64,000 nucleotides of DNA from Notospermus geniculatus (Eukaryota > Nemertea > Pilidiophora > Heteronemertea > Lineidae). Numbering within the stretch: position 1 is the first letter of the stretch; each line of letters starts with the position of its first letter. A model generated the notes under the pieces. The model saw nothing but the letters and a program-made list of their open reading frames with translations. It was not told the origin of the DNA and made no database searches. Shown in pieces: positions 8,801 through 19,800 of the stretch. Position numbers and translations under genes: made by a program. The DNA is taken from NCBI GenBank assembly GCA_002633025.1, contig NMRB01000058.1, positions 1 to 64,000 of the forward strand, read 5' to 3'.

Positions 8801-11800
8801 TGAGTGCTACAGTGTTGTGCAGTTCAAGTTGTTGGATTATATTCGTAGTTCACCATCTATCTACCATGAAGCGGTATTCAACTATGATTTGTAAGTTTGG
8901 CACTGTAGAGTACACACTCTGGCTTGAGAAATATCTTTATTGTGGTTCAATTCTGTATTTCTGCATCCTCCCACAGCAGGGGTTTTTACCTCGCTCTTCT
9001 TCATCCGCCCACTTTGTGTGGAGTATGTAGAGGAACGAGACCAAAGCCCTGCTGTGGGAGGATGGTATTTCTGTGTTCTCATGTTGTTTTTTCATCACTT
9101 TTTTCAGCTCTACACCCTAAACATGGGTTGGCATGGACTGATGGCAAATCTGTCTACCTCACCCCAGCCATGAAGAATATTGAAAAAGGTGCCGACCCAG
9201 AGAAACATGTCAAGCTTGGAGAATTTGAGTAAGCCACAAAAACAATTTCTATCCAAGGTTGTAATAGAATTCGGGTTTCTAAAGGTGAAAGACATTGCTT
9301 ACCAGATTCGAACCCATGGACCCTCGTATGAGGCATCAATCGCCAGCATTGAGGGGCAGCACGCCTTAACCACTGGGCCAAATCCCCATCTTCAAAAGGT
9401 TGTAATGTGCTGAATACGATAATCTGAATTCATGAAACCAGTATTCAGATTCCAGTTGATTTAAAGCATTTCAGAAGAGCTGAATTTGGGGATGCTGTCA
9501 TTAGATTCAGCACAAAGTAGAATGATTACTAAGGTTCTTACTCTTACATCTGGCCAGTTTGGAGATGAATGTGTTTCTCCTTCACAGCCAAATCAAATGA
9601 TGATTTTGACATTACAGTCAGGTCGAGAGTTTATCCTGGAGCCATGATCTTGGCCTGTCCTGTTTCCTCTGTGTGGTCCAGCAAAAAACTGTTTCCATAT
9701 GGTGGGTGGAGGGAAGCTTGCCAAACCTGATCTTCACACAGACAAGGAAAATCAATGCTGCTGCTTTACCCCAAGGTGAGGTGAAAAAACCATTGAAAAT
9801 CTCTTAACTGTGGTCCAGCAACCAAGCCTGCAATACTTTAACTGAGAGCACTGGCTGAACTCATTCAATAGGGTTAAATTTTTTAATAGAGTTGTTGTCT
9901 ATTCATGACTGTTGAAGGTCCCAGACTGTTGCAGTACATTGCAAGTATTGTCACACTACAGTGAACTGTTTGAAGTGCCCAACAGTTATGAATAGACAAC
10001 AGCTCTATTAGAAACTGTTTTCAGCATGAACCTGATATAAAATTGAATGTTTGAATGTAATCAGATATCTATCATGATGTTGCAGGTTGTCTGTGGAACC
10101 CATACTCAGATGTTCTTTGTATCCTGACCAAAACACAGTGTTCGCTTTATAACCATCACTTGCTCAATAAAGGTAGCTTTGCCCTCCCTCCTGTTGAAAG
10201 GTAAGTTCTAGGTTCTTGTAACACGCTTAGATAATTCTTGACACTAGAGGGCGTTCCAAATAACACCCTCTAGTATCGATCAGCCACCGCCATGTTGAAA
10301 AGAAGTGCAGCGCAATAATATGTGTAAGGATTCCTTACCATTGTGAAGCGGTCCCTAATGGTAACTCCATTAGGAGGAGTGATGCGGTCAAACATGGCGG
10401 TGACTGATCGATGACAGTGTCTATTTGTGTAACGTAGTGGAGAAAATGGGCACTGTTGTACAGTTTGACGCTTAGATATCAACCATGCTGCCACCTATTG
10501 GTATAGTTGTAGCACTAGTTAATGGCCATGAGTAATGGGCCAGCCGAATAGCCTTTGTTTGTACCAGTTTATCTTGTATAAGAAGTAAGTCATTCAATCC
10601 TTGCACCTGTGAATACAATCCTGGTTACCCTTGGTACCGGTACATTTTTTGGTAACTAGTGCTTATGATCTCCATCTACTCTAAACTCAGCTGGCAGTGG
10701 CACTGGTAAGTGAAAGGACTTCTCAACAATATGGCTCAGTTTAAATAATTCCCTTTTAGTTCCTAGTTGCACATTTGTTCCCATGTCATTATTTCTGGCT
10801 GGAGTCTTCTTTTTTTATGGAAGACAAATTCATTGTGTTAAACATTATCAAGTGTGCAACTGTTTCATTACACTTATCTACATATAGTTCAAATTTTCCT
10901 TGCTAAAGCACAATGCATGTGTTCTGCATTTGGTTTGTAACTCCCCCTGCAATAGTATTAGTTAACTTTTGCTTCTGTTTCTGTTCGAGACATTTTGTAA
11001 TGGTTTCTGGTGTTGACCTGGTTTTCTGTCATACCAATATCATCTTTAGTCTTTTTTCATTGCCTTCGTTCTTCATGTGACAAAGGTGGTTCCATTTTCA
11101 TCAGAATGGGAGTTGTATGTCATGCTCACAGATTTGTTGCTTGATTCACTTGCCAGGACAAACTTCATCTTAAGCTGTGGCTGTGAACTGAAGTAACTGA
11201 TATCAGCAGTCAACGCTGTATTTCACATTGTAGACTCTCACTTGATAAACTTGTCTATACTAGTTGATAAATCACTCAATATTTGCTTCCAGTGGTAAGA
11301 TAACATGTGGAACATGGTCACGTAATGGACAGAAACTGTTTATAGGGATAGGATCTATTGTGATGGTGAGTGTTGACTCTGTCAGTTACTAGTTCATTTA
11401 CCTTTGTTTACCCAAATGACATAGAACAGGTGGTTACTTCCCATCATTTTACATAGGTAGAATTTTGAGGTGAGAACATTACATGGAGAATGTAACATGA
11501 GCAATTGCACTGGTATGTCTCTTCCAGGAACAATAGATACCATAAATCATCACATCGGATTACCCTGTAACCCACTACCTTTGCCATTTTCAGGTCTATA
11601 GTTGGGGAAATGTGGACAAATCATTCAATGATTAAACTGTGTAACTGCTTGGAAAGTGCCAGAGTAAGTAGTTGACCATTGGGAGCTGCCAAGTGCCTAT
11701 TAATTTAGGAAATTCATGATAACTACAATATTTGCTAGGCTGACTTGTTCTTAAAGTTGGCAATCCTAGAACTGAAATTGTCTTGGGTACAGTATGATTT

Positions 11801-14800
11801 GTTACTTCTTTCAGGCTGGATGGTAACATATGTGCTATGAACCCCATGTCAGATACATGGATCATGTGTACAGCAGAGATGCCATTAGAAGCTCTCTGTA
11901 AGCAGAAGGCAGACTTGTTTGAAGTTCCTTCCGTTACAGGTGAGTTATTGGATTATCAGGGCGATCAGGAATGATTGGTGTTTAAACCCATCATTTGCAG
12001 GTGTGAAAGCAAAGAGTCTATTTTTCATTGGCATACTTCTCCCTATTTTATAGTTGTGTCTTCTCTGTGGAGTTTAAGAATATAATCCCACTGAATATTG
12101 ACCACTGCTGAATCATGAAAATTGCATCCTTAAAAGCGTGACCTCAGAGTTTTTTCGCCCTTCAGCCAATAAAGAGACAGATATTCAGAACAACAACAGC
12201 ACTGGGGAGAGTAGTGACATCATCACGCCAAAACCTGAGGCTAGTCCGTCCATGACAGAGACTCTCTTCAATCTACAGAGAACAGAACAGGTTAGGAGCT
12301 GCTCATTTTCATCATTACAGAGTAGAGTACATGGATGCATTCAGACTTATGTCAAACGAGGTAGCCACAAAAACATATTTGTGATTCAAAAACTTATCAA
12401 TTTTCAGAGTGAGATCAAAGATTATTCACAGCTGATAGTCTTCACGATTGAATCAAGTGTTGAGCATCCGTCCGTGGTCTGCAGCACCAACATTCAAGGA
12501 CTTCTAGTACCAGATATACTGTACTTCCATGTAAGTATAGGCTATCCAGATACCCCAACATGGATATTAGACATTCTCTTATATGACTGACTGTATGTTG
12601 TTCTTTAGAGGCAAGGCTTTGATTCAACCTCTTTCTCTTCAGAGTGATTCCTTCCATGCCATAGTTGGCAGCAACAACCAGAGCAAAGTACACGTCTATA
12701 ATGTGGGAGAGATGTTTAAAGAGATTGTCAAGGTGGACGAATTGGTAAGGAGTTGACTTTGCTTTAGGATGACGTCTTAGATGGCCAGGTTTAGTGCACA
12801 GAAATGTCATTCATGTTTGTGGACTCATTGAGGCTGGTTATTTCTACATGTAGACTGGTAGACTGGCAGATTACCAGATTACCCACCAGAAGGGAACAGA
12901 TTTGGCTGAGCTATGAAGAAATTCAGTATTAAACCAGTGTGGCATTCCACTCTTCACTCTTTTCTCATAGGAAGTTGCCTCAGATGAGATGGTGAAGGGA
13001 ATATCAGCATGCTACAATAAGTCAGCAGCGTTTATCATACTGATGACAGGAACAGTTACCCCATCGGACCCAGCTTTCATCTCGCCATCTGTACACAAGG
13101 AGTATGACCTACACCTTAGGATATTTCCATTCCCAGGTGAGACTTTTGTCCAAGTTGTACCTAGCTGCTGAGGAACCTGCTATTATCCACTCCATTGATG
13201 CACATCAACTCTTCTCTCACCCTCTTCGATCAGACAAAGTTGATGTCCTTTGACCTCTGAATTACTTATCATTTGTTTCAGGAAATATTGGACAGACTCC
13301 GCTCCGCAGTGGCTCTTTTGACTCTAAAAAGATTAATTTGCCAAACTTGAAGACTGATATGACCAAGGCCAAGCATGAAAAAAAAGCCAAACACAAGGAT
13401 AAGACGGGAAAGAAAACTGACCCACAGGGCTTTGATAAATTCCTGGGATTGTTCAGCAAGTCACCAAAAGGTCCAAAAATTGTGGACTTGAGCAAAAACC
13501 AAGTTGAGGATGATGAACTGGAGTTGGAGACAGTCCAGTTTGATGAAGTTTCTGCCAAGTTCGCTGAAACGATTAAATTCAGCTATGAGAATTTGACAGA
13601 GGAAGAATTCAATGAGGCAGTGAGAACGTGCCCAGAGGATTCGTCGAGTGAGGATGAAGTGTTGGTACTGAGTGGAAATATTGACATGAGCCTTGAAGAA
13701 AAATGTGAAGTCAGCAAGGATGAGGTGGCCAAGCACAGCGTGGTCAGTCAGTTATCAAGAGAAAGCCGCAAGTCCTCTGGTAGTTTGCCCTTGTTGCCTA
13801 TCTCCCACCAAACAGATGAATTTGACGTGCCTGTCATCTGTCGGTCGATGCCGAATGGGACAAGTTCTCCAAGGACTCCAAGGATTCGTCTTGGTATCAA
13901 TAGTTTGAGGTCAGGCAGCAGGTCACAGTCCGTCCCAAGTATGCTGGATGGTGACATCGAGATCCCTGCTCCAGATATCATTTCTACCAATGAAAGCCAA
14001 GGTAAATCTTTTCATCCAAATTGTTGTTCCATATACAACACCCCCTGCAATATCCACTGTTCGATTAAAAAAAGTATTTGGGTCATATCTCTCAAAATGA
14101 ATGAAGTTCTTCTTGAAAATCAAGTGGATGTTGACATACAGTCAAGTGTGCTAAGCTTGAATGCCTACAGTCAGTCAAGTATGCTTGAATGTATTACCTA
14201 CTGACTGTATTTATTTTATTTTCCAGGCCCTGAGTTGTCACCAGATGTATTCTTCCCAAAATCAAGCAGCAGTGAAGCTCAGGATGCACCTGATGGTATG
14301 ATGGCCAAAAGGAGCCCAAATTATGGCCGGCTTGAAAACACCTCCCACAACAATGATGAAGAACGTCGTGACAGTCCTAAGCGTCGTCACCGTGACAATG
14401 GAAAACACCATCATCATCGCCGTAGTTATAGCTACGAGAAAGAGTGGGAAGACATACAGAAACAGGTCAAGGAACATGGGGAGCTTCTGTCAGATCTCCA
14501 TTCCAAGATAGAAACTGTTCTCAGGTGAGTACTTATACAATATACCAGTACACTTCTTATTACGTGTATGTAGCCATGGATATCATCTCAGATTTTAGCT
14601 GCGATCTTGAGTGATGATTCAGTGTGAAGATTTCTCATTCGGTTCCAGGGACATTGTACATCAACAGATAGGGCTGTACAGTACAACATGTTACCTGGAC
14701 CATTGACATGCCCAGCATGGCTGGCTGTACATGAAGTAATGTGCTTTACAGGACTGAGTGCAATGAATGAACCATTGCCTTAAATTTCATTGCAGATCTG

Positions 14801-15563
14801 TTGCCGACACCTCATGTGTGCCGTTATCAGGTTACCAAGACTTGGAAGAGCCAGGTGAGTAATGTGTTACAGCATGTACGGTAGTAACTCTATATGGGAT
14901 TTGCAGGTGTAATACAACATGAATCCTAGTCAGCTGATCAGAACGTGAGAGGGTGAATTTACCTCTCGAGTTGGGCTCAGGTTTGAACCGAACTTTTGAC
15001 ATCAGTCTGTCCAATTCTACTTCATACACTCACCAACAAACTCCTTCATTAACATTTTGACATTTCAGAGTTGGTCAAGTTCAACTACATGTATTATGAT
15101 GATGATGAGAGTTATGAGCAAACATTTCTCTTAGACAGAAGAAGGGTCAAGTTGGACGTTGTCCTCCAAGCCTTTGGATTAACATCACTTGAAATTGCCA
15201 TAGGTGGGTGTAAATAGGCAACGAAGTGTTTTCATAGACAAGTATAAACATCTGCAAGTTGTTTCATTTAGACTATGAAGTTCTCTGCTTGAGTGATGAA
15301 ACTTCTACATAAAGTTACAGGTTGAATTTGATGTTATGGATTCAACAATTTCAAATTCAATGCACAAGTGATGTGTACTCTACGCATGTATTCCATATAC
15401 AGTGTATGTGACAAGTGAATATTCTTTCTTACTTGTAGGTGAAACAGCTGTACTTGTTGGTGCTAACATAGATGGATACATCCCTATAAGATTCACCCCA
15501 GGATCGACTGTACAGATATCAGGCCAGAAGGTCGGACAGGCTCGGCCAGTATCCAATTGTTAG
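5818..15563 (+). CDS. WDCP: WDCP, WD repeat and coiled-coil containing protein
   Basis: Exons by splice site and phase: 5818-5872, 9108-9228 (copy at 7213-7333), 9588-9701 (copy 7700-7813), 10086-10200, 11293-11365, 11594-11663, 11815-11939, 12166-12530, 12643-12744, 12971-13136, 13282-14001, 14227-14524, 14796-14854, 15069-15203, 15439-15563 (stop TAG). The start MELGKSSLRRNGLNTL and HPKHGLAWTDGK match vertebrate WDCP (MELGK...GLNAL, HPIHGLAWTDG). Later matches are GLLVPDILYF, and a C-terminal block LDVVLQAFGLTSLEI with GANIDGYIPIRF. Human WDCP has about 721 residues; this one traces to about 880, mostly because exon 13282-14001 is a long K/S/D/E-rich linker. A coiled coil (KEWEDIQKQVKEHGELLSDL) lies in 14227-14524. 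WDCP is an oligomerising cytosolic protein known as an Hck interactor. Phases show one exon unaccounted for between 9228 and 9588, and exon 11594-11663 carries an apparent one-base frameshift. 12166-12530 could hide a short intron. Confidence 0.85.
6139..6176. repeat. 24-bp perfect palindrome with 7-bp direct repeats
   Basis: GTATGAT (6139-6145) and GTATGAT (6170-6176) flank a perfect palindrome made only of CTTGGAGGAATT and its reverse complement, with no loop. It lies in WDCP intron 1, just upstream of the duplicated block. Confidence 0.8.
6533..6563. repeat. 17-bp hairpin remnant with 7-bp direct repeats
   Basis: CTCATAC (6533-6539) and CTCATAC (6557-6563) flank CTTGGAGGAATTCCAAG. It keeps the CTTGGAGGAAT end seen at 6146 and 4314 but has lost part of the second arm. 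The second haplotype-like copy is at 8308-8338, with one base changed. Confidence 0.7.
7406..7494 (-). mobile_element. tRNA-derived SINE fragment, copy 1
   Basis: On the minus strand this reads as a Pol III type 2 promoter: A box TGGCCCAGTGG (7478-7488) and B box GGTTCGAATC (7412-7421). The ends do not pair as an acceptor stem, so it is not a functional tRNA gene but the head of a tRNA-derived SINE. It sits in a WDCP intron right after an exon. Confidence 0.65.
8308..8338. repeat. 17-bp hairpin remnant, second copy
   Basis: CTCATAC, then CTTGGAGGAACTCCAAG, then CTCATAC. It is the allelic or duplicated partner of 6533-6563, and its T-to-C change makes the arms CTTGGAG / CTCCAAG pair perfectly. 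Confidence 0.7.
8964..9064. mobile_element. 101-bp MITE with 18-bp TIRs and 9-bp target duplication
   Basis: The ends CATCCTCCCACAGCAGGG and CCCTGCTGTGGGAGGATG are exact inverted copies. GTATTTCTG is present on each side (8955-8963, 9065-9073), and the other copy of this block has the single uninterrupted GTATTTCTG at 7169-7177. Nearly the whole element folds back. A 9-bp duplication is typical of Mutator-like elements; the class call is inference. Confidence 0.85.
9296..9387 (-). mobile_element. tRNA-derived SINE fragment, copy 2
   Basis: Same SINE head as at 7406-7494, within the second copy of the WDCP block, with intact A box and B box words on the minus strand. Confidence 0.65.
9879..10014. 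mobile_element. 136-bp foldback element
   Basis: The left arm reads TAATAGAGTTGTTGTCTATT and the right arm carries the inverse AATAGACAACAGCTCTATTA; arms of about 35 bases differ at four sites. It is in a WDCP intron, and its left edge coincides with the point where the first tandem copy was broken by the N at 7990. Confidence 0.6.
10251..10434. mobile_element. About 184-bp imperfect inverted-repeat element
   Basis: ATCGATCAGCCACCGCCATG (about 10275) and its inverse CATGGCGGTGACTGATCGAT (about 10392) form the strongest part of the arms, which extend outward with mismatches to CGTT / AACG. A smaller hairpin, ACTAGAGGGCGTT / AACACCCTCTAGT, lies at the left edge and a second, CCTAATGG / CCATTAGG, near the centre. 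No clear target duplication. Confidence 0.5.
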
Positions 15564-16406
15564 ATGTAGTCTTCGTCATTCGGATGTTACTTATTTCAGC
15601 CCAAACATCAGCCATCATTTCCAATGTTGGACTGGTTATGCAAAATTTGTCTACCTCTCTATCACGTCTTTGAGAAAATAAGTAGGTTCTGGACTGCAGA
15701 TTTTTCACATACATGTACATGTATTCAATCTCAAGATGGACATGAACACATATTCAACAATAATTACATTGCCAGCCATTCTTGTTTGTAAATTTTTTAA
15801 AGTTCTGGCACTTTTGTTGCGTTTTGTACAAAATGGTGCTAAATATGCACATGTATGTTGCTTACAAGAAAATGTTGATAAATAATGTGCTAGATTTTGT
15901 CATTATTTGTACAGTTGTCAGCATATGATGACATTGAGATTTCGTGAATTCGCTCTAGCATGCTTTTTGAGTGCATTTCATGTCAATTATATACATAGGA
16001 TGATCCTGCAAAGTTCGCCTGATAAGGTTACTCAGAGCATGATTGATTATTATACTCTTACACATGTTCTCTTAAATGCAAGAAAAAATAGACAGAACTT
16101 GTTTACTTTACCTGTAGTGCTTGTAGATTAAGCTATAACTTCAATGTTGTGTAAAGGTATAGATTGTACCTGTTTTTATGATTCGGGACCAAATGTCTGA
16201 GAAGACTCAGAATATACCAAGGAAGTCTCTGCTTCAAGAGTTTTTAGAACAGGGTGAAAATTGGATTAAAATTCTCATATTTTTGTGGAATCTATTTGTA
16301 CAGAATTTTTGTATTCAACAATAGCACAACTTTGTACCCATTTATACCATGTAAAGAGGAGTGTTGCCTCCTCTCTATGTGATTTACATGCTGTGATTGA
16401 AGTTTG

Positions 16407-16412
16407 AATAAA
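16407..16412 (+). terminator. WDCP polyadenylation signal AATAAA
   Basis: First canonical AATAAA in good position after the WDCP stop at 15563, giving an 0.85-kb 3' UTR. It is followed by GTAATTAAAGG and then T/G-rich sequence. Confidence 0.55.
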
Positions 16413-16576
16413 GGGTAATTAAAGGATTATCAAACTTGTTGTGACTGAATGACTGGATCATGAACATGGCCATGGAAAGCAAGGGTTGAATACTTCGCAA
16501 CTACGGTACCTGTAAGAAGTAGCTGCAGAAGGTCTCTGTGCATACATATGTACCTGTAGCATCAAGTCTGCATAAC

Positions 16577-16582
16577 TTTATT
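16577..16582 (-). terminator. Ashwin polyadenylation signal (AATAAA on minus strand)
   Basis: TTTATT on the plus strand, about 230 bases beyond the Ashwin stop. With the WDCP signal at 16407 this leaves little more than 100 bases between the two converging transcripts. Confidence 0.5.
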
Positions 16583-16810
16583 ATGAAAGAGGTGTGTGAA
16601 TTCTACATGTAAATCCAGTTCACGAATTGGTGAACTCAACAACAGGATAAAGTTCTCAAATAAATCGAACAACAAGGCATGTACTTTCAGTATATCATTT
16701 AAAAACAGAAATTGATGTACATATGTGTGTTCATGATGAAAACGTGCATTATTTCCCTCACAGGCATAGGAAACTGAAACATCACATGGATGGACAAGAG
16801 ATGCTGGAGG

Positions 16811-19800
16811 TTAGTGGGATGTCCTGTTAATCTTAATCTTTCTTTTCTTGACGACTGGAGACTCACCACCTGAACTGGAGGAGACAGATGCCTGAAATTG
16901 GAGACAATTTGGTTTACCGGTATTGCATGGGTCTTTGTGCTGCAGCAAGAAAAATGTTGTAGATAACCCTCCGACTTTCTCTCATCCACTATTTTTTTCT
17001 ATTCTTTCCATAATCCTGAACTCAAGGATACCATCTTAACGAAAGAGGTTCCTCATTATTAACAGACATTCAAAATACACTGCATACCCACACATTGCCT
17101 CCTTATCAAAGATTAACTCCTGAAGGGAACTCACCTGAGCAGTGGTCACCGCCACCTCAGCAGAACGTTTTCCGAGGACAGAACTTGCATCCATTTTCCC
17201 ATCATCTTTTTGCACCAATGGACTTCCTAATGACTCTTTTTCACTGTCAGCACCACCTAAATGCTTGTTAATACTATCTATAGTCGTTCTTAGACTCTGA
17301 CTTCCAGTACCAACATCTCCACAAGTCCGTTCAGATTCAACTTTTACCATTTTTTCACCCCCTAAATCAGATGCCTTCCTTTTCACAAATGTTTTGATCA
17401 CAATTTTATCCAAAGGATCTTCTATTTTTGGCTCAGGAACTGTTGTTGGACGTAATAATTTCTTCCTGGATTTTATAATATTTGCATTCTGTTTTGTATC
17501 AGGAGGCTGGCTGTCATCCTTGGTATCTTCAGAAGTATTTTTATCTTTCTTCTTAAATGTTTTTATAACTACCCGATCCAGGGGATTGTCAGTCTTTCCT
17601 TCACCAATTCCGTATGGCTTTGCCTTCAGATTGATCACTCCTTTTAATGATGTTTTTTCAGGAGGTGGCTTCAGGCGATCGAGAAGTGGTGTGGCTGCCA
17701 CAGGCTGATAGGTTTTTGATGAGGTAGGAAGGCTGGAAAGGAAAGAACGACATAAAGCTGATTCTTAATCCATCTCTTCTTTACAAATTAGTGCACTCTT
17801 TCAATGGATACTGGTACATGAAAGGCAAGTTAATATTTGCCATCAGAGGTCATTTTATATGTACCAGAGTGCCCACAAATTACCTACTACTGGTATTCTT
17901 CATTTATGATTTTGACTGAGGATTTATTGTACATTTCTGCACCATTTTCCCACAACGAAAGCCTCGCATCAAAAACAGAAGTATCCGTTATTCTCACCAT
18001 GTCTTTAAAACATCTATTGCTTCCTCTATCGGTCTTTTATTCCTCTTATCAATAAGCATCTGACTTCTCTTCATTAGCATTCCTCGTCTGTTATTGCGAT
18101 AATGCCTCTGTGGTAATGGTATGATTGTTTTGTAGTAAAGCTGCACAAGATCTTCTTTTGAGCACGACTCAGGAGAGCTGACGGTGATAAATCTCTAAAA
18201 TGATAAAGGACAGTCCTTTGAAATCAGAATCAAAACCATAGGGGCCTAGGCTTACGCCGTATACACTCGTCCCCATGTTTAGTTGGTCATAGGTATAAGA
18301 GCGCGGATAACGTAGTGGGTAGCGGTTTGAAACTGCGGACGGAGGGAGTTAAACGCCGTAAGGTAGGCCTAAATAGCTAGCCTACTACTTCCCAGAGAAG
18401 TATGATTTGTGATACAAAAAGGTACGGCATTAACTTAATGATTAAGTATTACCAGCCCCAAAATACCGGACATTAATTAGGCTAACACACCACTAATCCA
18501 TAGGCTGGCCTGGGCCTATACAGCTGGGGAAATAGGGCCGATCTAGCTGTCACCGATAAATCGGACGATCACCCACCGATCTGCAGTTCAGAAGCTAATT
18601 ATCATAATATATTCACTGCTGCAGGTCATGGCAAGTGTCAATATTTAGCATTTTTAATTGTTTTAACTGTGCAAACTCATCTTGACTGTATCTAGCATTG
18701 TCTAAAATGGTTAGGGAAGTGGTGAAAAGCGTCAGTTGCTGCTTTTTACCTCTCAAAATGCAAAAATCTGTCAAACACTTGATTTCAATGCAGTTTTTTT
18801 TGGCTAGTGGCGGCGCCTTGTGGGCACTATGTTAGTTAGGATACCTACGTGCGGTTTTTCGTATTTGCATGCGCAAATGCATTTTCTTAACCAACACAGC
18901 TTGATGGGATGATTTCTGGCGATCAGCAGGTGCACAAATCGGCAGATCTATAGCTGATCGGCAGTTCAGCTGGTGACAGCTAGATCGGCCCTATTTCCCC
19001 AGCTGCTATATACTGTGTAGGCCTAGGCCTATTATGTGTAAACTACTAAACNGTGGAAAACTGGGTCCAATTTGGTCCGCCACGAGTTCACCAGTTGACC
19101 ACCAGTGGACCACGTGGTATCCACGAGTCAATGTTATCAGGGTAGGGGCCTAGGCTTACGCCGTATACACTCGTCCCCATGTTTAGTTCGTCATAGGTAT
19201 AAGAGCGCGGATAATGTAGTGGGTAGCGGTTTGAAACTGCGGACGGAGGGAGTTAAACGCCGTAAGGTAGGCCTAAATAGCTAGCCTACTTCCCAGAGAA
19301 GTATGATTTGTGATACAAAAAGGTACGGCATTAACTTAATGATTAAGTATTACCAGCCCCAAAATACCGGACATTAATTAGGCTAACACACCACTAATCC
19401 ATAGGCTGGCCTGGGCCTATATACTGTGTAGGCCTAGGCCTATTATGTGTAAACTACTAAACAAGTGCACTCTAGGCCTACTGTATGGGCATACTGTGTA
19501 GCGCATAGCCATGCGGCCCATATAGCCTGTCCTAGTCAGTGACGTGTTGTGTAGCCTAGCCTACCCTAGGCTAGTCATGAAATTCACGACTTCGAATATT
19601 TGGGATATTCTACGTCGTGATTCAGCACTCCATGTTGTGTGGAGGAAATTCTCCCGTCTGAGAAGGGGTAAATGTTTTCACTGCTGGTGAAGCTCTGGAA
19701 GCAGGACAGCATTTCAAAAGTATCCTATCATGAAGTTTCAATATTCTAGATGACACTCCTAATTTAATTGTTTTAACTGTGCAAACTCATCTTGACTGTA

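Larger units (their letters stand above)
7991..9876. repeat. Tandem near-identical block, copy 2 (WDCP)
   Basis: Second copy of 6203-7989, starting directly after the single N at 7990. It runs on without a break into unique WDCP sequence after 9876, so its exons (9108-9228, 9588-9701) are the ones I used for the gene model. It alone carries the 101-bp insertion at 8964-9064. Confidence 0.8.

Noticed and set aside
12138-12590. Start codon for an independent 150-residue gene
   Set aside because: The frame is an internal WDCP exon entered by the acceptor at 12165; upstream and downstream exons join in phase.
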